A stretch of DNA of 64,000 nt from Chrysemys picta bellii (Eukaryota > Chordata > Testudines > Emydidae). Below are positions 11,791-25,251 of the stretch, in pieces. The DNA lies in the NCBI RefSeq assembly GCF_011386835.1, contig NC_088796.1:89883468-89947467 (forward strand). Reading direction: 5' to 3'. A program made the position numbers and the translations under genes. The stretch's first letter is position 1; each line of letters starts with the position of its first letter. Below the pieces are notes generated by a model. It saw nothing but the letters and a program-made list of their open reading frames with translations, was not told where the DNA came from and did not search any database.

Positions 11791-14165
11791 GCACATCTAC
11801 AACAAATAAATTAGGCTTTTGCTCTCTGAAAATCTGGCCAAGAAACTCTGACTAGGATACACAACCAGTTGCAAGGAAAAAATAACTTGCAGTGAAGTGG
11901 CATGATATAGTAAATATGCAAAACTGGAAGGATAATCAAAATAAATACATGGATCAAACACATTGCTATGTGCAATATAAGATCTTTGATTAGGTAGATC
12001 ATTCTGCCTTGTATGACCAATGTTGAGAGTCTAAGAACAGTGGCAGAAACAGAGGCATTAAATGCAGTGAAAGAAAATTATTTCTTTACTACCTATACAA
12101 TGCAAACACTGGTAACAGGTGCCTCACTGGACAGTTTTAAATTTGTTAATTTCAACACTAAATACAGAAAAATATCCCAAATTTGATCTTTTGATCAGAG
12201 GTCAGAAAAAGGACTTCATTGTCAGTAGTTCTTATCGGCTTTCACCATAAATGTGGATTATGGAAGTTCAACTGTAAAGCTAAAATTAAATTGCAACTAG
12301 CCTTTAACCAGTCCATTAATGAACATTTAAACTACATAAACAAGTACAGTACCACAGAACCTCACAAATTCTCACTTCACTGATCTACAAACCAGAGAAT
12401 TCTAACCAAGAAACCATTTATTAGCAGCACGCAGTAGGAAGGTGCCCTATTACCAAGACTTTTACAACTTATACTACAGAATGCTTACTAGTATACTATT
12501 AAATATTACCATCAATAATTAATGACACCTGCCAGAATAAATTAACAAAGTACTTTATCAGACAGTGTCCTCGATTTTTATCTAAAATCAAATTTGTTTA
12601 CTTAGTTCCTGATTCAGAAAATTAAACAATCTGCTGTGATGAATGTAGTAGTAGTCATTAGGGCAAATTAGCAAGGTTTTACTCTGTTAGGTGACAATAT
12701 AGCTTACAAAGGCCTGAGCACCCACAAAACCTATCAAAGTCAAAAGAAAGGGTAGGGGGTAGTTAATTCACAGGAAGAGGAAGAAAACTGTAAACAATGT
12801 ACATTTACTACTCCACCCAAACCAAAGGTTTCATTCTTCCTATAGTTAGATAACAATTAGCCTCTGTTAACTTACATTTTGTTAGAAAATTAAACAGACT
12901 AACTTCTTTAGAAAAATATCAGCAGGGATTAAAGATATGGTTTCTGATTTTCAAAGCTACAGTCTATGGAACTGTGGGTATTCTGAAAATTAAGTCCACA
13001 CAAATCTAAGCAATGTAAAATAAATATCAGAGAGATACTCTTAAAAATAGTAGCTCAATATATGATCTTGAAAGAGTTTCAGAATGCAGGTTGTGCTCAT
13101 GTGGATGTTGTGATTTGTCTCCTTTAAGTGTGTCTGCTACATTCCTGGGAGATGGCAGACTTAGCATTTTATATCACGCTCTGGATTTGTTTGTGTAGTG
13201 TCACCCAAGGGAGTAAGCTGTAATGCCATATTACGGTACAAATGTTCACTTAGGGCTGAGCTAAGAGTTAAAGAGAAACACAAGTCTATCCATAATCAAG
13301 TTTAAGTTCCATGCACAAATATGAACATCAGAACAGGCACCTGAACAATTTGTGGTCATGTGTTGCTATTCACACAACCATTCCTTCTCCTCCTCTAAAA
13401 CACTGGCCTCTCAAGTATAGCCTCCACACACAGGGTCTCCAACTCCCTTCCCTCCTCCTCCTGCTCTAGTGTAGACCATTTGCAGTGGCCTTTGGAAGGG
13501 CCACCAGATTAGCCAATGACTCCCCCAATCTCGCAAAGCTCTCTTATGTGGCAGGAGGCACACCTCCCGCACACAGGCTGAGAAACACACCCTAACTTGC
13601 TGCAGTCACTCAATGACTCAGTAAAAGTCTCATGATCCTTAGTGCTGGGAACTCAGAAAACTGTGGAGTTAAGGGAATCTCTAGTTACCAGGGGGGTTCT
13701 AGATAAGGATTATGGGGTCCCTATGTTGGCTCTGACCAGCTGCAGCAGAACAGGGACTGTTTTGGCTTCCAGTGTTTCGTGCCAACACCCCTGCCTTGTG
13801 CCTACTACCCTTAGTGCTTCCAAAGACCTGGCAGATGCAGCAGCTCTCCCTCAGGCCCCTCAAAGCAGAGTAGCCAAGTTCAGCAGCTGCTGAAGAGAGA
13901 TTTGATCAGTGTTGGACTGAGATTACACAGTATTTGTATTTGGCATCCCATGTTGCTTTTCCCCTGCACTCTTGCCTATCTCTTCCCTTCTTCATCCACT
14001 GACACTGCTGGCAACACAGGAGAGCTACTAAATACTAGGATGCTCTTTGCTCCCCAATCACCAGCGCTCTCTGCTCTGCTTGACACACATAGCCATGACA
14101 GGAGCATGTACTCAACAGCATCTATATGAAACAGAGCATTCATCTGATTTCCAACCCGTTCTCCT

Positions 14166-15493
14166 CAGGGGCGGCTCTAAGCACCAGCAAAGCAAGCACA
14201 TACTTGGGGCAGCCCATTTGCAGGGGCAGCAGGGATCCAGCATGGGAGCTGAGAACCAACAGGGGGCCCTGGGAGCTGTAGTTCCTTGGTTAGCTCCCTG
14301 CCTATAGAGCCAGCCCTGGAGCAGGGAAAGAACTACATTTCCCAGCATTCCCTTGGCCACTACCAACAGGAAAGAGGGGGAGGGAGTGAGGAAGCTGAGA
14401 CCTCATGCTGCAGCCTGCTTTGAATGGAGAGCTGCACTGTGAGTAGGGATCCATGTTTTAACATTCAAAAAATAGGACACTCCACGGGGAGGGAGGGTAG
14501 CCCCACCCTGCCCCCATCCACTCCCTCCGCCTGCCCCCCACAGAAACCTCAACCCATCCAACCACCCTGTTCCCTGTCCCCTGATCACCCCCTCCCGGGA
14601 CCCCTGCCCCAACTGCCCCCCAGGACCCCACCCCCTATCTAAGCCCCACTTGTCCTTGTCCCCTGATTGCCCCCTCCCGGGACCCCACCCCTATCTAAGC
14701 CTCCCTTCTCCTTGTCCCCAACTGCCCCCTCCTGAGACCCCCCAACTTCCCCCCTAGGATCCCACCCCCTACCTGTCCCCTGACAAACCCCAGGGACTCC
14801 AATGCCTATCCAACTGCTGCCTGTCTCCTGACTGCCCCCCCCCCGAACCCTGACCCATCTAACCCCCCCTTCTCCCTGTCCCTTGACTGCCCCCCGGACT
14901 CCCCTTCCCCTTCTCCAACCCCCCAACCCCCTTACCATGCCACTCAGACCAGCGTGTCTGGCTTCGCGCAGCGCCAGACACGCTGCTGCATACATGCTGC
15001 CATGCTCCCCTGCGGAGCCACAGCCCCCCCAGCACCTGCCTTCCAGATTTGAACACCTCAAAATTCAGGAGTGCTCAAGCTCAGTTTGGGCGGCTCTTAC
15101 TTCATTTCTCCCAAATCAAATATACTGATCCACTGTAACTTGCTGTAGAAAAAGTAGGATAAAATTGAGCAAGAAATGCTTCCCAGTGGTTATTAGGACT
15201 GGAATTGCTATTTTCAACAGCCATTGCCTTTTCTTTGTTTGTTTGTTTAAAAGGAAGACAGTGATATTGCATTGGCAAATTCCCCATAGAAAGAAAGACT
15301 GGGCTGGGGTGGCAGGAGGTGTGGGGGGGGGCAATGGTGGGGGGGTAGGGGGAGCCCAGGGCTGGGGCGGGTCGGGGGGCGGAGAGCCCAGGGTTGGGGC
15401 GGCAAGGGGGTGTGGTGAGGAGCCCAGGGCTGGGACGGGGGACTGCCAACATTGTTTTTGCTTGGGGCGGCAAAAAACCTAGAGCCGGCCCTG
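14166..15493. mobile_element. hAT element (1.3 kb) carrying a C-rich minisatellite
   Basis: Ends CAGGGGCGGCTCTAAG and CTAGAGCCGGCCCTG, with the perfect 8-bp duplication GTTCTCCT (14158-14165 and 15494-15501). Its ends match those of the hAT at 6196-6455. No transposase is recognisable; ORFs inside are low-complexity. Confidence 0.85.
14480..14935. repeat. C-rich minisatellite inside the hAT
   Basis: Imperfect tandem array of a unit around 55-60 bp marked by recurring CTTGTCCCCTGATTGCCCCC-like blocks (14574, 14657, 14712, 14773, 14820, 14875). Confidence 0.75.
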
Positions 15494-15906
15494 GTTCTCC
15501 TCTCTGGTTATGGGTTTCAGGCCCAGTGGGAGTGCAGAGAAGAAGAGCAGTCTGGTGTTGTGAAGCACTCACAGAAAGGTTAGAGCTGCAGAGGGCAGAT
15601 ACTACAGAAGGAAGAAAGGCAGAGCTTATTTCTACCTTCTTCCCATTCCCCCTCCAATTCACTCCTCTTTGCCTCTTTTCCCATCCAAATCTATCCACTG
15701 TGTGTTGCCTTGCCCTCCTTCCTTCTTTTCCTCCATGCTTGCTTCATTCTGCTCTCTCTCTGCCCACCAAGGAAAACAAAATGAAACTTACTATCTGCTA
15801 GTGAGCTGCAATTTGAGTCAGAAACAATTGTGCTCAGGAGAGGAATCAAGCCCAACTGCTCCCCCTGCCACTAGATCTGAGGCTAAGGAATACTTTTTCC
15901 AACTAG

Positions 15907-16030
15907 TAGGGTGACCAGATAGCAAGTGTGAAAAATCGGGACAGAGAGAGGGGGGTAATAGGCACCCATGTAAGAAAAAGCCCCAAATATCGGGACTGTC
16001 CCTATAAAATCGGGACATCTGGTCACCCTA
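15907..16030. mobile_element. hAT MITE, 124 bp, copy 1
   Basis: Inverted ends TAGGGTGACCAGAT and ATCTGGTCACCCTA, flanked by a perfect 8-bp duplication CCAACTAG (15899-15906 and 16031-16038). Internal AAATCGGGAC motifs are also inverted. The same family and length occur at 39224-39347. Confidence 0.9.
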
Positions 16031-16748
16031 CCAACTAGTAAGAAGTGAAACTACCTGACAATTGTTCCAGGACCCTGTGGAAGTAAGCAACTGAAGCAAG
16101 GTGATGAGAATTATCATACCATTTCTCCTCAAACCAGGGGAGATTGGTATTTTGCCAAATGCTGTGAACTGAAACCTGCAAAGTCTGCTTCAGGTAACCC
16201 ATACAAAGTGGACTCTGCAGGGGTTCCCTCACTCTTTTTGCACACAGTTACTGAGATCTGCATGGAAAAATACAGGATTATTTGCTTGTGTGTTTTCTTT
16301 TTAAACAAGCACAATTTATAGCCTAAGTTTTGAAAATGTGATGCTAATAACATTCATTTTTAAAGGAAAATAAAGATTCTATTAATCTAGGGATTCTGTC
16401 AAAACTACAAATAACATTTTTAAGGTAGGTAACATTTTGGGTCTGTTCATCTTGAAAGCATTCTTTTCAATTTAATGAATATATATACCATTTCTATATT
16501 TAGATATTTTATTCTGATGCATTTCTGAGCAACAGTTTATTTTTAAAAGATTTTTAAAAAAAAAAACAAACATTCTAGCTAAAGCTCACAATATTAATCC
16601 ACAAGGTGTAAAGAGTCAGAGGGACCTTCTCCTGAGATTTCATGCAGTGGCAAATATACCATCTTGAAACCAAGAGCTGAAAGCATGTTTGCTTTTCCTG
16701 CCTGGCAGTAACTTAACTTCATAATTGTTTTACTTTAAAGTATATTAC

Positions 16749-16906
16749 CGCAGTTGGGGATCTGCATGTCCGAAAGGGGTATCCTCTTGTTGTTGTCATT
16801 TATGCAGTAAAAATCCTGAGTTTCTGTGTTAGAAAACTTGGTCTCCTGAAATATCTTGATCCACATAACATCACAGGAACACTTGAACGGATTGTCCACT
16901 AGAATC
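16749..16906 (-). CDS. NTRK2: NTRK2 coding exon 5: LRR C-terminal cap
   Basis: A 158-nt exon that starts in phase 2 (acceptor TTTTTGCTATAG) and ends in phase 1 (donor GTAATATA). It encodes residues 143-196. Cys152, 154, 177 and 195 form the LRR C-terminal cysteine cap, with the diagnostic string [14 protein letters not shown] and the ending MQIPNC. The segment resembles the avian TrkB sequence as I recall it and is clearly TrkB-like. The donor is weaker than the other exons' donors (GTAATA rather than GTAAGT/GTGAGT). Confidence 0.96.
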
Positions 16907-17964
16907 CTATAGCAAAAATTAAATCATTTAAAAAAAAATCAGTTGACATCATATGTCTAGAAACATTGCTGTGTAGGTTTTTGGTTTGTTTTTAAATGTC
17001 ACTCCAAGTGCAGCCTAGAAGCAAAATACTTTGCTTAATAAAATTATGGAGCCAGATCCTCAATAATATAAATGGGTACATCTCCACTGAAGTATTAATC
17101 TACAATCCATTTACTCCAGTTGAAGATCTGGTCCATGGTGCTTATCACAGATCTGAGATACCACACACAGGGACAGATTCTGATCTCAATTTCACCCGTG
17201 AAGTTACTCCATTCTCTTCAATGAAATCATTTTGGATTTTTACCAGTTAAATGGAGATCAGAATCTGTTCCATACTGGATTTTGGTCTACTGATTTATAA
17301 AGTACACTCCTGAAAAGACTTCATCGCTGTATGTGGTGGACTCTTTATGGACCCATTCAGTCCCATATTATGATTAAAGTTTAACAACTCTAGTTGTAAA
17401 CAAGAATTTCACACACCTTTAAGAAGAAATCATCCGTATGACTCTGGAAGATGACACAGTGAAAGGCTTTAACTAATATCAACCAGAACCTAACTAAAAA
17501 AAGGGCTGTAACCCAGTGTATAAACACTACGCAGCTATACAGCACACTATATGGAACTTCAATCAGAGTTTAGCCCACCTACCTGATTCTAATTTCAATA
17601 CTCATGAAAACCTTAGCCCAGTGTAATGTGATGAAGCCTGAGTGAAGTATAATGGAGACAATCTAGATGCCTGACTCAGAAATGGTCCAGGTTTTCACCT
17701 TTTCTCCTAAAAGCACAGGTGAGTTCCAACTGATACGTTTGTTAGCGTTTCTTTGTGACCCCTAAAGACATTTCATTATAAAAAGAGTAATGAAACTCCA
17801 CAAATGACCATGATGCACATAAGCTATATTCTAGTTGCCCACAAAATCTGTTGCCTTTAGCATTAAAAGCTGCATTCTCATTAATAGGCAGCAATTTAAA
17901 ATGTCAAATTTGTAGAAATCAAGACAAACCCAAGTAACATGTTTCCCCAAGTTTCACACATAAA

Positions 17965-18232
17965 GGTACAACTACACTGTAGCTGGGAGTGTGCTTCCCA
18001 GCTCAGGTAGATAGATATGCATTAGCTATTTGAGCTAGCATTCTAAAAATAGCAATGTAGCCAGAGGTAACAGGGGTGTCAGCTCAGGGTGCACACCTAG
18101 GGTTCTGGGTGGGTTTGTACTCAGGTGGTTAGCCCAAGCTGCCACCCATGCTAAAACCATCAACACAGCTATTTTAGCACACTAGCTCAAGCAGAGCTAG
18201 TGTGGGTCTGTCTACCTGAGCTGCAACACCTT
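17965..18232. mobile_element. Palindromic MITE remnant, Harbinger-like
   Basis: The left half has GTAGCTGGGAGTGTGCTTCC and GCTCAGGTAGATAGATATGC; the right half repeats these inverted (AGCTAGTGTGGGTCTGTC, TACCTGAGCTGCA). The right terminus is missing. A partial relative lies at 39805-39892. Confidence 0.6.
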
Positions 18233-18699
18233 TTATGGATAATTTATATTAGCACAAGTCATCCAGTTGATTTCAATGGCACTACTTGTGTGAATAAGAA
18301 TTACTTTTTAAAAATCTCTCTTTGGTTAATAATAACCAAGCAACCGTTTTCTTCCATTGTTTTAACTTCCCATGGGAGTCACACCATGGTGACATTCTGC
18401 AGAAAGGGGAGGAATAGAAGCATGATTGTCCCTTCCATGCACTTACTGGCTCAGTGAGTAGCAATTAACATTTTCATCTCATTTGCTGTAATTCTGCAGT
18501 TGCAGCTACAATTTTGTTTTTAAAGCAGAATCCTTTCAAAGCGGCTTCTCATTTCCCTTCTCCCCAGAGTCTGGAGAACATCTTCCACCTCACCCTGGCC
18601 TGAAATTTCATTCACTTACACTTTGATTTAAGTGTCTTCTATCAAAAGTACACCCACAAGTCAGATTTAAAGCAGGCTTCTCACAAGCTATTTATGGGC

Positions 18700-19185
18700 A
18701 ACATTCTATCCTTCAGATCCCGCCTCCAATATTCAGTTTTCCCTCCATTCTTGGGATCCTCACCGATGTCAATTATCTCCTGGACTTTTTAATCTATTTG
18801 CCACCCTATTGTCTGATCAACTGTACAACAGTTTTACTGTCCTATTGATACCATGTCTTCCAACTGCTTTTCCACCAAGCACACCCGACCTCTTCCCAAG
18901 CTCACTGACTCTTCCACTTTCCTGCTTTTCCTCTCAAACCTTCATCCATTCTGTCCTCCCCACTTTACCACTACCAACTCTATATCCTCCTCTCTCCCCA
19001 CCAACCCTGTTCCCACATGCCTTCTCACCTCTACAAATACCTGTCTTACCTCTACATCCTGTCTCTCTGTCTTCTTATATGGACCCTGAGCACTGTAGTA
19101 TCTAACCACCTCAAACATTAATCATTTATCCTTGCAATGCGCTATGAGGTAGGGAAGTAGTATTCTTCCAGTTTTCCTAACCGTG
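18700..19185. repeat. Pyrimidine-rich tract followed by a MIR-like fragment
   Basis: 18700-19080 is C/T-rich low-complexity DNA. From about 19088 to 19185 the sequence resembles the antisense MIR/L2 3' region (CTATGAGGTAGGGAAGTAGT). Confidence 0.45.
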
Positions 19186-20982
19186 GCTCACTCTCAACAT
19201 CCATTTCCTCTGTCCCTGCTCCCAAACTGCTGAATGCCTATGGCATAAATCCCATGATTACATTACAAATGTATTCTCTCCTACTCCACTGCTGCCAGAC
19301 ACTTTGCCAATAAGCACTACTTTCCTACCCGCATGGAATTGAATTCCCACAACCCTTCATTGAACTGAATTCCCACAACCCCTCTTGCTTATTTAGAATC
19401 TTCAATTCCCTCCTACAGTCCACATTTTGAGCCCTCTTCTTCCTTTGCACAGGGATCACACTAACATCTTCAAAAAGATCAACATGATTCACTGTGATCT
19501 CACTGAACTAACTTGTAAATTACTACCTTTTGCACCTTCAAATCCCTTTCAAAACCCAGTTCAACCATGACATCTATAAGAAATTGGTCACCTGATAACA
19601 GAGTGGTCCAGAGGTGGTCAGTATAGCTCATGTGTAAACTGAAGTTATTCAATTTAATACAGTGGAGTAATTCCAGATATACACTGACATAAATGCCTGC
19701 AGAATTTGGGCTTAGAATTGAAATCAGTACTTTTTCACAGTCACCCTGAGCCAATTCAGGCTATCAGTTACACTTGTGAAATCCAGGGGGCAAAAATGGC
19801 TCCATGTCTTTTCCTAGTTGTTCAGTAACACTAACAGAACCCCAGACAATATGTTTTTGTTTCAACAACTTGCTTTGTGCATTAAGATACTGTGCACCAA
19901 TCTAAATAGTATCATCTTTATTGCTGAGATGATATCAGCTACCAAATAGAGAGATGAAAGTTATTGCCAGATGCCAGGTAAAAGTGCCTTTTTTGGGTGG
20001 ACACGTGCAGAGAGAGGAATGTAAGGAGAGTTTGCGATTTTAGGAAAAATTACAGATACCTAACAGAACAGATCAAATGGAAGCATTTTGCAACTAGCTA
20101 TTCTTTCCATTTGAATGCTCAGTGATTACCAAATTATGGAAGAAAATTCCAGTGAATGAAGTTCTGTGGACTGTAAAGTGATTACACCACCTTAATCATC
20201 AATAGAGCATACCTAAGGGGCATAATCTCATCTTGGTGCCAGGGATTTGTGCACTTCATTTCTCCTATACTCCAAAAGGTGTCTGAGATTACAACACATT
20301 CTTCTTGGCTAATATTTCTGACTTGTCTACTTTATATCTCCAGGGCCCTGATCTTATACTGAGCTCTGAGAAACCAGAAACCTTCCCATTTCAAAACAAC
20401 CTGTTCAGCTTACTGGCTTCTGAAAGTCCCTTCTTTAGGCACCTAGCACTCCCCATGAATTGTATGGAGAGTCTGGATGCCTACCTTGTGACTGACAATT
20501 TCCCTGGCCTATAGGCTCCTTAAGTAGTTAGGTGTTGCAACACTGAGTGGAGCAAACCCTAAATGCCAGGGCCCAAATACTTAACCTCTTCTGTGTGTAG
20601 GTTAACGCAGAGAGAAGGTACTTCAGGCTTCCACCTTCTTTAATCCAAAAACCAATAGTTTCATGTGAAAATTTCAAAATAGAACATTTTAAAGCTGACA
20701 AGGAAAGGCAAGTTTTATCCAAATTAATTTATGTTGCACTGGAGAGAAAGCAAATGTCATGGTGTTTTGCTCCAGTATTGCATTAAATTAATACCTTTTT
20801 TAAACAATGTCATCATCCACAGGCAACTTATCTTTTTCTAAAGATATGGGATGAAACTCTGGCCCCACTAAAGTCAATGGCATCCATTGACTTCAATGGA
20901 TCAAGCCCTAAAAGCTCTCAGACTGCTATTCTATTTCAAACACACAAATAATCTTCATTTAAAAAAAAACCTCACTACTTAC

Positions 20983-21051
20983 AGATCAGATAAATTCAGA
21001 TGGCGGAAAGTCTTCTTATACAAACTTGAGAGCTTGTTTCTGGAGAAATTA
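20983..21051 (-). CDS. NTRK2: NTRK2 coding exon 4: leucine-rich repeat 3
   Basis: A 69-nt exon (phase 2 at both ends), acceptor TTTTCTCACAG, donor GTAAGTAG. It encodes residues 120-143, including NFSRNKLSSLYKKTFRHLN, the third LRR of TrkB. Sequons are N121-F-S and N139-L-S. Introns on either side are 4.8 kb and 4.1 kb. Confidence 0.95.
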
Positions 21052-21914
21052 CTGTGAGAAAACAGAACATTAGATTTTATTAGTATTTCTGGTTTTCATA
21101 ACCAAACTATAGAAACAGTGTTGTTTTGAAAATTGAGCCCAATCTAACCCCCAAGAAAATCTGTGGGTTTCCTTCCTTTGAGTTCAATAGGAGATGGATA
21201 GGGATCTAAATTCTTCTGATAGCCCAATATGGCTTTGAAGATTCCTAATCCAACAAGTACCTTGTTTTGATGGCTTGCTTCATAAACAAATTCAACACTG
21301 GACAAAATTTTCATCTTTCAACACTTCTAGCCATGCAGTAAAAACAGTGGATTTCATTTCAAAAGGACCTGTGTAAAGTCCAGATGTTGGTTACATGCCA
21401 ATTTATCCATAAGCAAATGGGTGTTTCCCATACCTTCTTTGAGTCTGCACTGCACTCTGCGCTCATCTAACCCCAGCCACATGCTAGCACACATCCTCAA
21501 CATAAGCCTTTTAGTTATTCTTTTCAAAACCGTGTGTGCAATAAGAGAGAGATCAAAAGGAAAATTGTAAAATGCTAACATTAGGGGGGGTTATGTCAAT
21601 TAAGCATTTACTGCTTCCAAATATAATTTACTGAAAGGTTCTCTCCAAGTTTTTTAGGACAGAGAAATGTTTACCTTAATCAGAAACGCCTCACTCCCAA
21701 ACCTGTAAAAAAAATGTTCCCCGCCTTTCCTCCACAAATCAGAAAACGGCTACTTTTTCTTGTGGTTCTATCAATGCACTAGTTAACGGTATAGAGAGCA
21801 GCAGTAAACTGTAACACTGCCAACAGCCCAGTGCAAATTAGTATTATGAGCCAAAATACCACATGCATTTTATACGGTATTACGAAGGCACGAGAGGGAC
21901 TCCATAGTTAATGT

Positions 21915-22140
21915 TGCATTGAAATTTGCACTTAAACCAGGGATTTATGTAGTTACACCTTTAATCTTGGTTGAACTGATCAAGGTCTGCCTTAGCCCTC
22001 CCTAGATTTGACCTTGCCCAGATAAATCAAGGTTAAAGGTGTAACTTGCATCTACAACAGGGAAGATGTTGTGGGTAAGTAAGAATTAGGTACCACATGT
22101 TCGCTAACCCTGACCTAACCTTAACTTCTTTCCATGAGCT
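21915..22140. repeat. Fold-back repeat, copy 1
   Basis: Arms AGTTACACCTTTAATCTTGG and CAAGGTTAAAGGTGTAACTT flank a spacer that itself pairs (CAAGGTCTGCC / TTGACCTTG). It fits a non-autonomous DNA element; termini are not resolved. Confidence 0.5.
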
Positions 22141-23179
22141 AGACAAACTCTGTGTTAGAGGCTGGAGGTTAGGTGACCCAGTGCTTTAGGGCCCAGTACT
22201 GCAATCCATGCCTATATGAATAGTACTTACTCATTCAAATCAGTGGGCCTGATCCTCCATTGCCTTGCACCTTACATAGCCATTTACACCTGTGAAAAGG
22301 GGGTGTAACATGCTACCTTACCGAACTGTCACTTTGCACAGGTGTAAATGACTATGTAAATGACTCACAGGAGCACCTGTGATTACCCCACCTTTATGAA
22401 ACACAATTTTGAAAAATGATAAGAAACTCCATGGGCCTGACCCTCCTTTCACTTACATCAGCCAAGTAGCTCCAATGGAGTTACTTCTGACTTATGCCAG
22501 TGCACATAAGATCAGAATGAGGCTCACTGTATTTATAGAAAACAATAACAAAAAAGCTCAACTTCATTCCTGGTTATGGGCTGACACATTTAGGGCTTTA
22601 TGACTAGTCTTTTCTTCTATGCAGTTAAGGGCCTTCAGAGTTTTCAAACTGACATGTAATTCAATTGAAATTCTTGAGTCCTATGTTATATATATCATCT
22701 TGAACTATATTATGTCAATACATTTATTGTTATATATATTTTTCATAAACTGAGCACTTTATATTGATTACTAAAATCTCTACTTTGGGCCCTTCAATCC
22801 ACAGTAAGTGAATAGACATAGACCAGGGTTACTAGATGGTTGGTAAAGATGCAGTTATTTTTTTCTGGGAGGGTAATTAAAAGTTAGCTCCTCAGTTCAA
22901 TATCATAGTAAAGAATGATTACAGCTAGCATCCACAATAATAAGTATATACACACATAAGACTTTGTTAACTTAGAGTTAAGGGCCTAGATCCTGAGCTA
23001 CAGCCAAGCTGTGCTCAACAGCTTGAGAAGTGAAGAGAAGATGAAGGAGGGGAGGCAAAAGGAGTGTTAAACCTGTTTCATGCACTCTACTTCCGATCCG
23101 TTTCTCATCTGATCACAAAAACACAAAAAAAACCCTTGTACTAAACATTTACACTGTGATTAAAAAAAAATCAGATCAA

Positions 23180-23445
23180 CTCCCCAGTCCCTGTTACTAA
23201 ACATGTGTTAGCTAATCCCAACCTAACCACAAGTGTTTCCTACTGTAGATACAAGATACTGTTAACCTTGATTTAGCTGTTCAAGGTCGACTTTAGCGAG
23301 GAGCCTGAGGCCAATCTCAACCAGTTATATCGAGATAAAAGGTGTTAGCCTGTATTTACACAACAGGGAAAAGGAAAAAGGCTGTAGTTAGGTCAGGATT
23401 AGATATATAGCTAATGTAGGTCTCTTTTCTTAATCTAGTCAAGTC
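23180..23445. repeat. Fold-back repeat, copy 2
   Basis: Shares with copy 1 the order AACCTTGATTTA, CAAGGTC, a spacer, then GATAAAAGGTGTTA, with outer blocks CATGTGTTAGCTAATCC and AATCTAGTC. More diverged than copy 1. Confidence 0.45.
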
Positions 23446-25251
23446 CACAGCACTCGGATACCATGGTGATAGCACACTAAAAATACCAAAGTAGATTTGA
23501 ATATATAAACTGTATACAATTATGTAAATTCTTGGTACATGACAATGGCTTTTTAATGTTTTAGGAAATATTCACTACTTGTGACCTTTATTCCTACAGT
23601 TAAAGGTATTAATATAAAGGAAGTGCATTAAACAGGTCTATTAAAAAAATTGTTACTGCTGCTGAGTTTATAAATTACAGCATTGCTACAACAGCACTGT
23701 TTAATAGCTTTTAAAGGTGATTGTTGAGTAATTTGAGTCTAAGGTCAATGAGAATACCAGAATTAAACTAGCAAGGCTATTAATTACATTTAAGTGATAT
23801 CTATTGCAGCATTTCACTTTCTTTTGTTTACATTATTACTGAACCTTAATCATCATACATCAGTTGTGGAAAGGCATTTTGGCTACAGAGGTTTGGCCCA
23901 GAAATTAAGTTGATGCCAAAAAGCATTTGAATAGCTGTGTTAGTAGATTCATTAGCATCTGATATTATTATATGCTATTATTATTTATGTTGTAAGAATA
24001 CAGTGTTTATTTTTTAATGAAGCCTTGTGACTGCATTAAAAGATTTCTCCTGTGAGAGGATTACAGCCATAATATTTCTATTAGCAAAATTAAGTTCATA
24101 CAATTAACATTAATCTTCATAAGAATATTTATATGTAAAAAAAAATCCCATAAACTCCAAATGGCTAGACATAAACTTTTGCTTTAAAATGAAATGTAAG
24201 ATTTTTCTTAGTCTTTTGCTGAGAAGGTTACTATTAATTAAATGTGACTGATTTCAGTTTTTCACAATTTTCATTGCCCAGACCACATCTCAGGGTCCAT
24301 CCTGTTCCCAGTATCCTAGGAGCACTGCCACTGATTTCAATGGTCCCAGACATTGAAGCAACAGGCTCTTTGGGAAGATTTTTTAAACTCATTAAGAAAT
24401 CGTGTAAAGAATAAACAAATGAGTTTTTCTACAGAAATAATAAATCCAAAGGCCTAGGCAGAACTACCTTCATGCAAATTGCTCTGTCACTTTGGCTCAT
24501 CTATTGTAAATATACCAAGTGGCACTAAGTAATCGTTTCTAGTCTTACCCAGGCTTTTTACATGTTTGGCAAGATTACTAATCCCTCTTGTATCACTGCT
24601 CAGAAGGAAATCATAATTTAATGACCAGTTGTCACAGGAAAAGCAAGTATATGCCCAGCTAGTAGCTCTTACTTTATATGGTATTTCTATGGTTATGCAT
24701 TGGTATGGCTCTGGTCAAAGACATTTGCTTTATTAATGACTAGATGAAATAATTTAACATGCCTGTAAAACGTGTGTTAATTCTCCCTCTCATAGTTTGG
24801 ACACATAAGGGGCAACAGCCTACTACTGCTACCAGTAAATTGAGATATCATAGGTTTTTGATTAAATGACTATTAATTTTATCCTCCTATGACATATTTT
24901 TCTTGGAAAGCAAAATTGCAGAAAGGGAATTTATTGTAGTATAACAGCACCTAGTCCTGGCCCCAGTTCAGCAATCCATCTCTATTACACAAAGCACTCA
25001 ATCAAGCAACTGCTTAACTTAATACCTGTGTTTAAGTCTCATTGATTCATTCATACACATGCCTAAAGTTAAGAAGGTGCTTAAGAGCTTTGCTGAATAG
25101 TGATAGACTTAAGCACTTACTTGAATGCTTTGCTGAACTAGAGTTCATGCAATGTACTAAATCCCCGCTGCTCATTTCAGCACCTTGCGGAATTGGGACC
25201 ACAATCCTAAATGTGAGAAGTAGGAGTGAGTTCAGCTCTATGCTTCTCAAA

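Larger units (their letters stand above)
310..16748 (-). other. NTRK2: NTRK2 intron 5 (16.4 kb)
   Basis: Lies between exons 6 and 5. It holds the CR1 nest, the mariner/hAT nest, a MIR, an LTR-like relic and two hAT elements (separate entries). 320-2800, 6.6-9.3 kb, 9.9-10.8 kb and 11.8-13.9 kb contain no gene and only weakly recognisable repeat fragments. Confidence 0.9.
16907..20982 (-). other. NTRK2: NTRK2 intron 4 (4.1 kb)
   Basis: Contains a palindromic MITE remnant (17965-18232), a pyrimidine-rich tract (about 18700-19080) and a MIR-like fragment. No coding signal. Confidence 0.9.

Noticed and set aside
14639..15801. ORFs of 135-198 aa around 15 kb
   Set aside because: They run across the hAT minisatellite and its ends, are low-complexity, and cross a transposon boundary.
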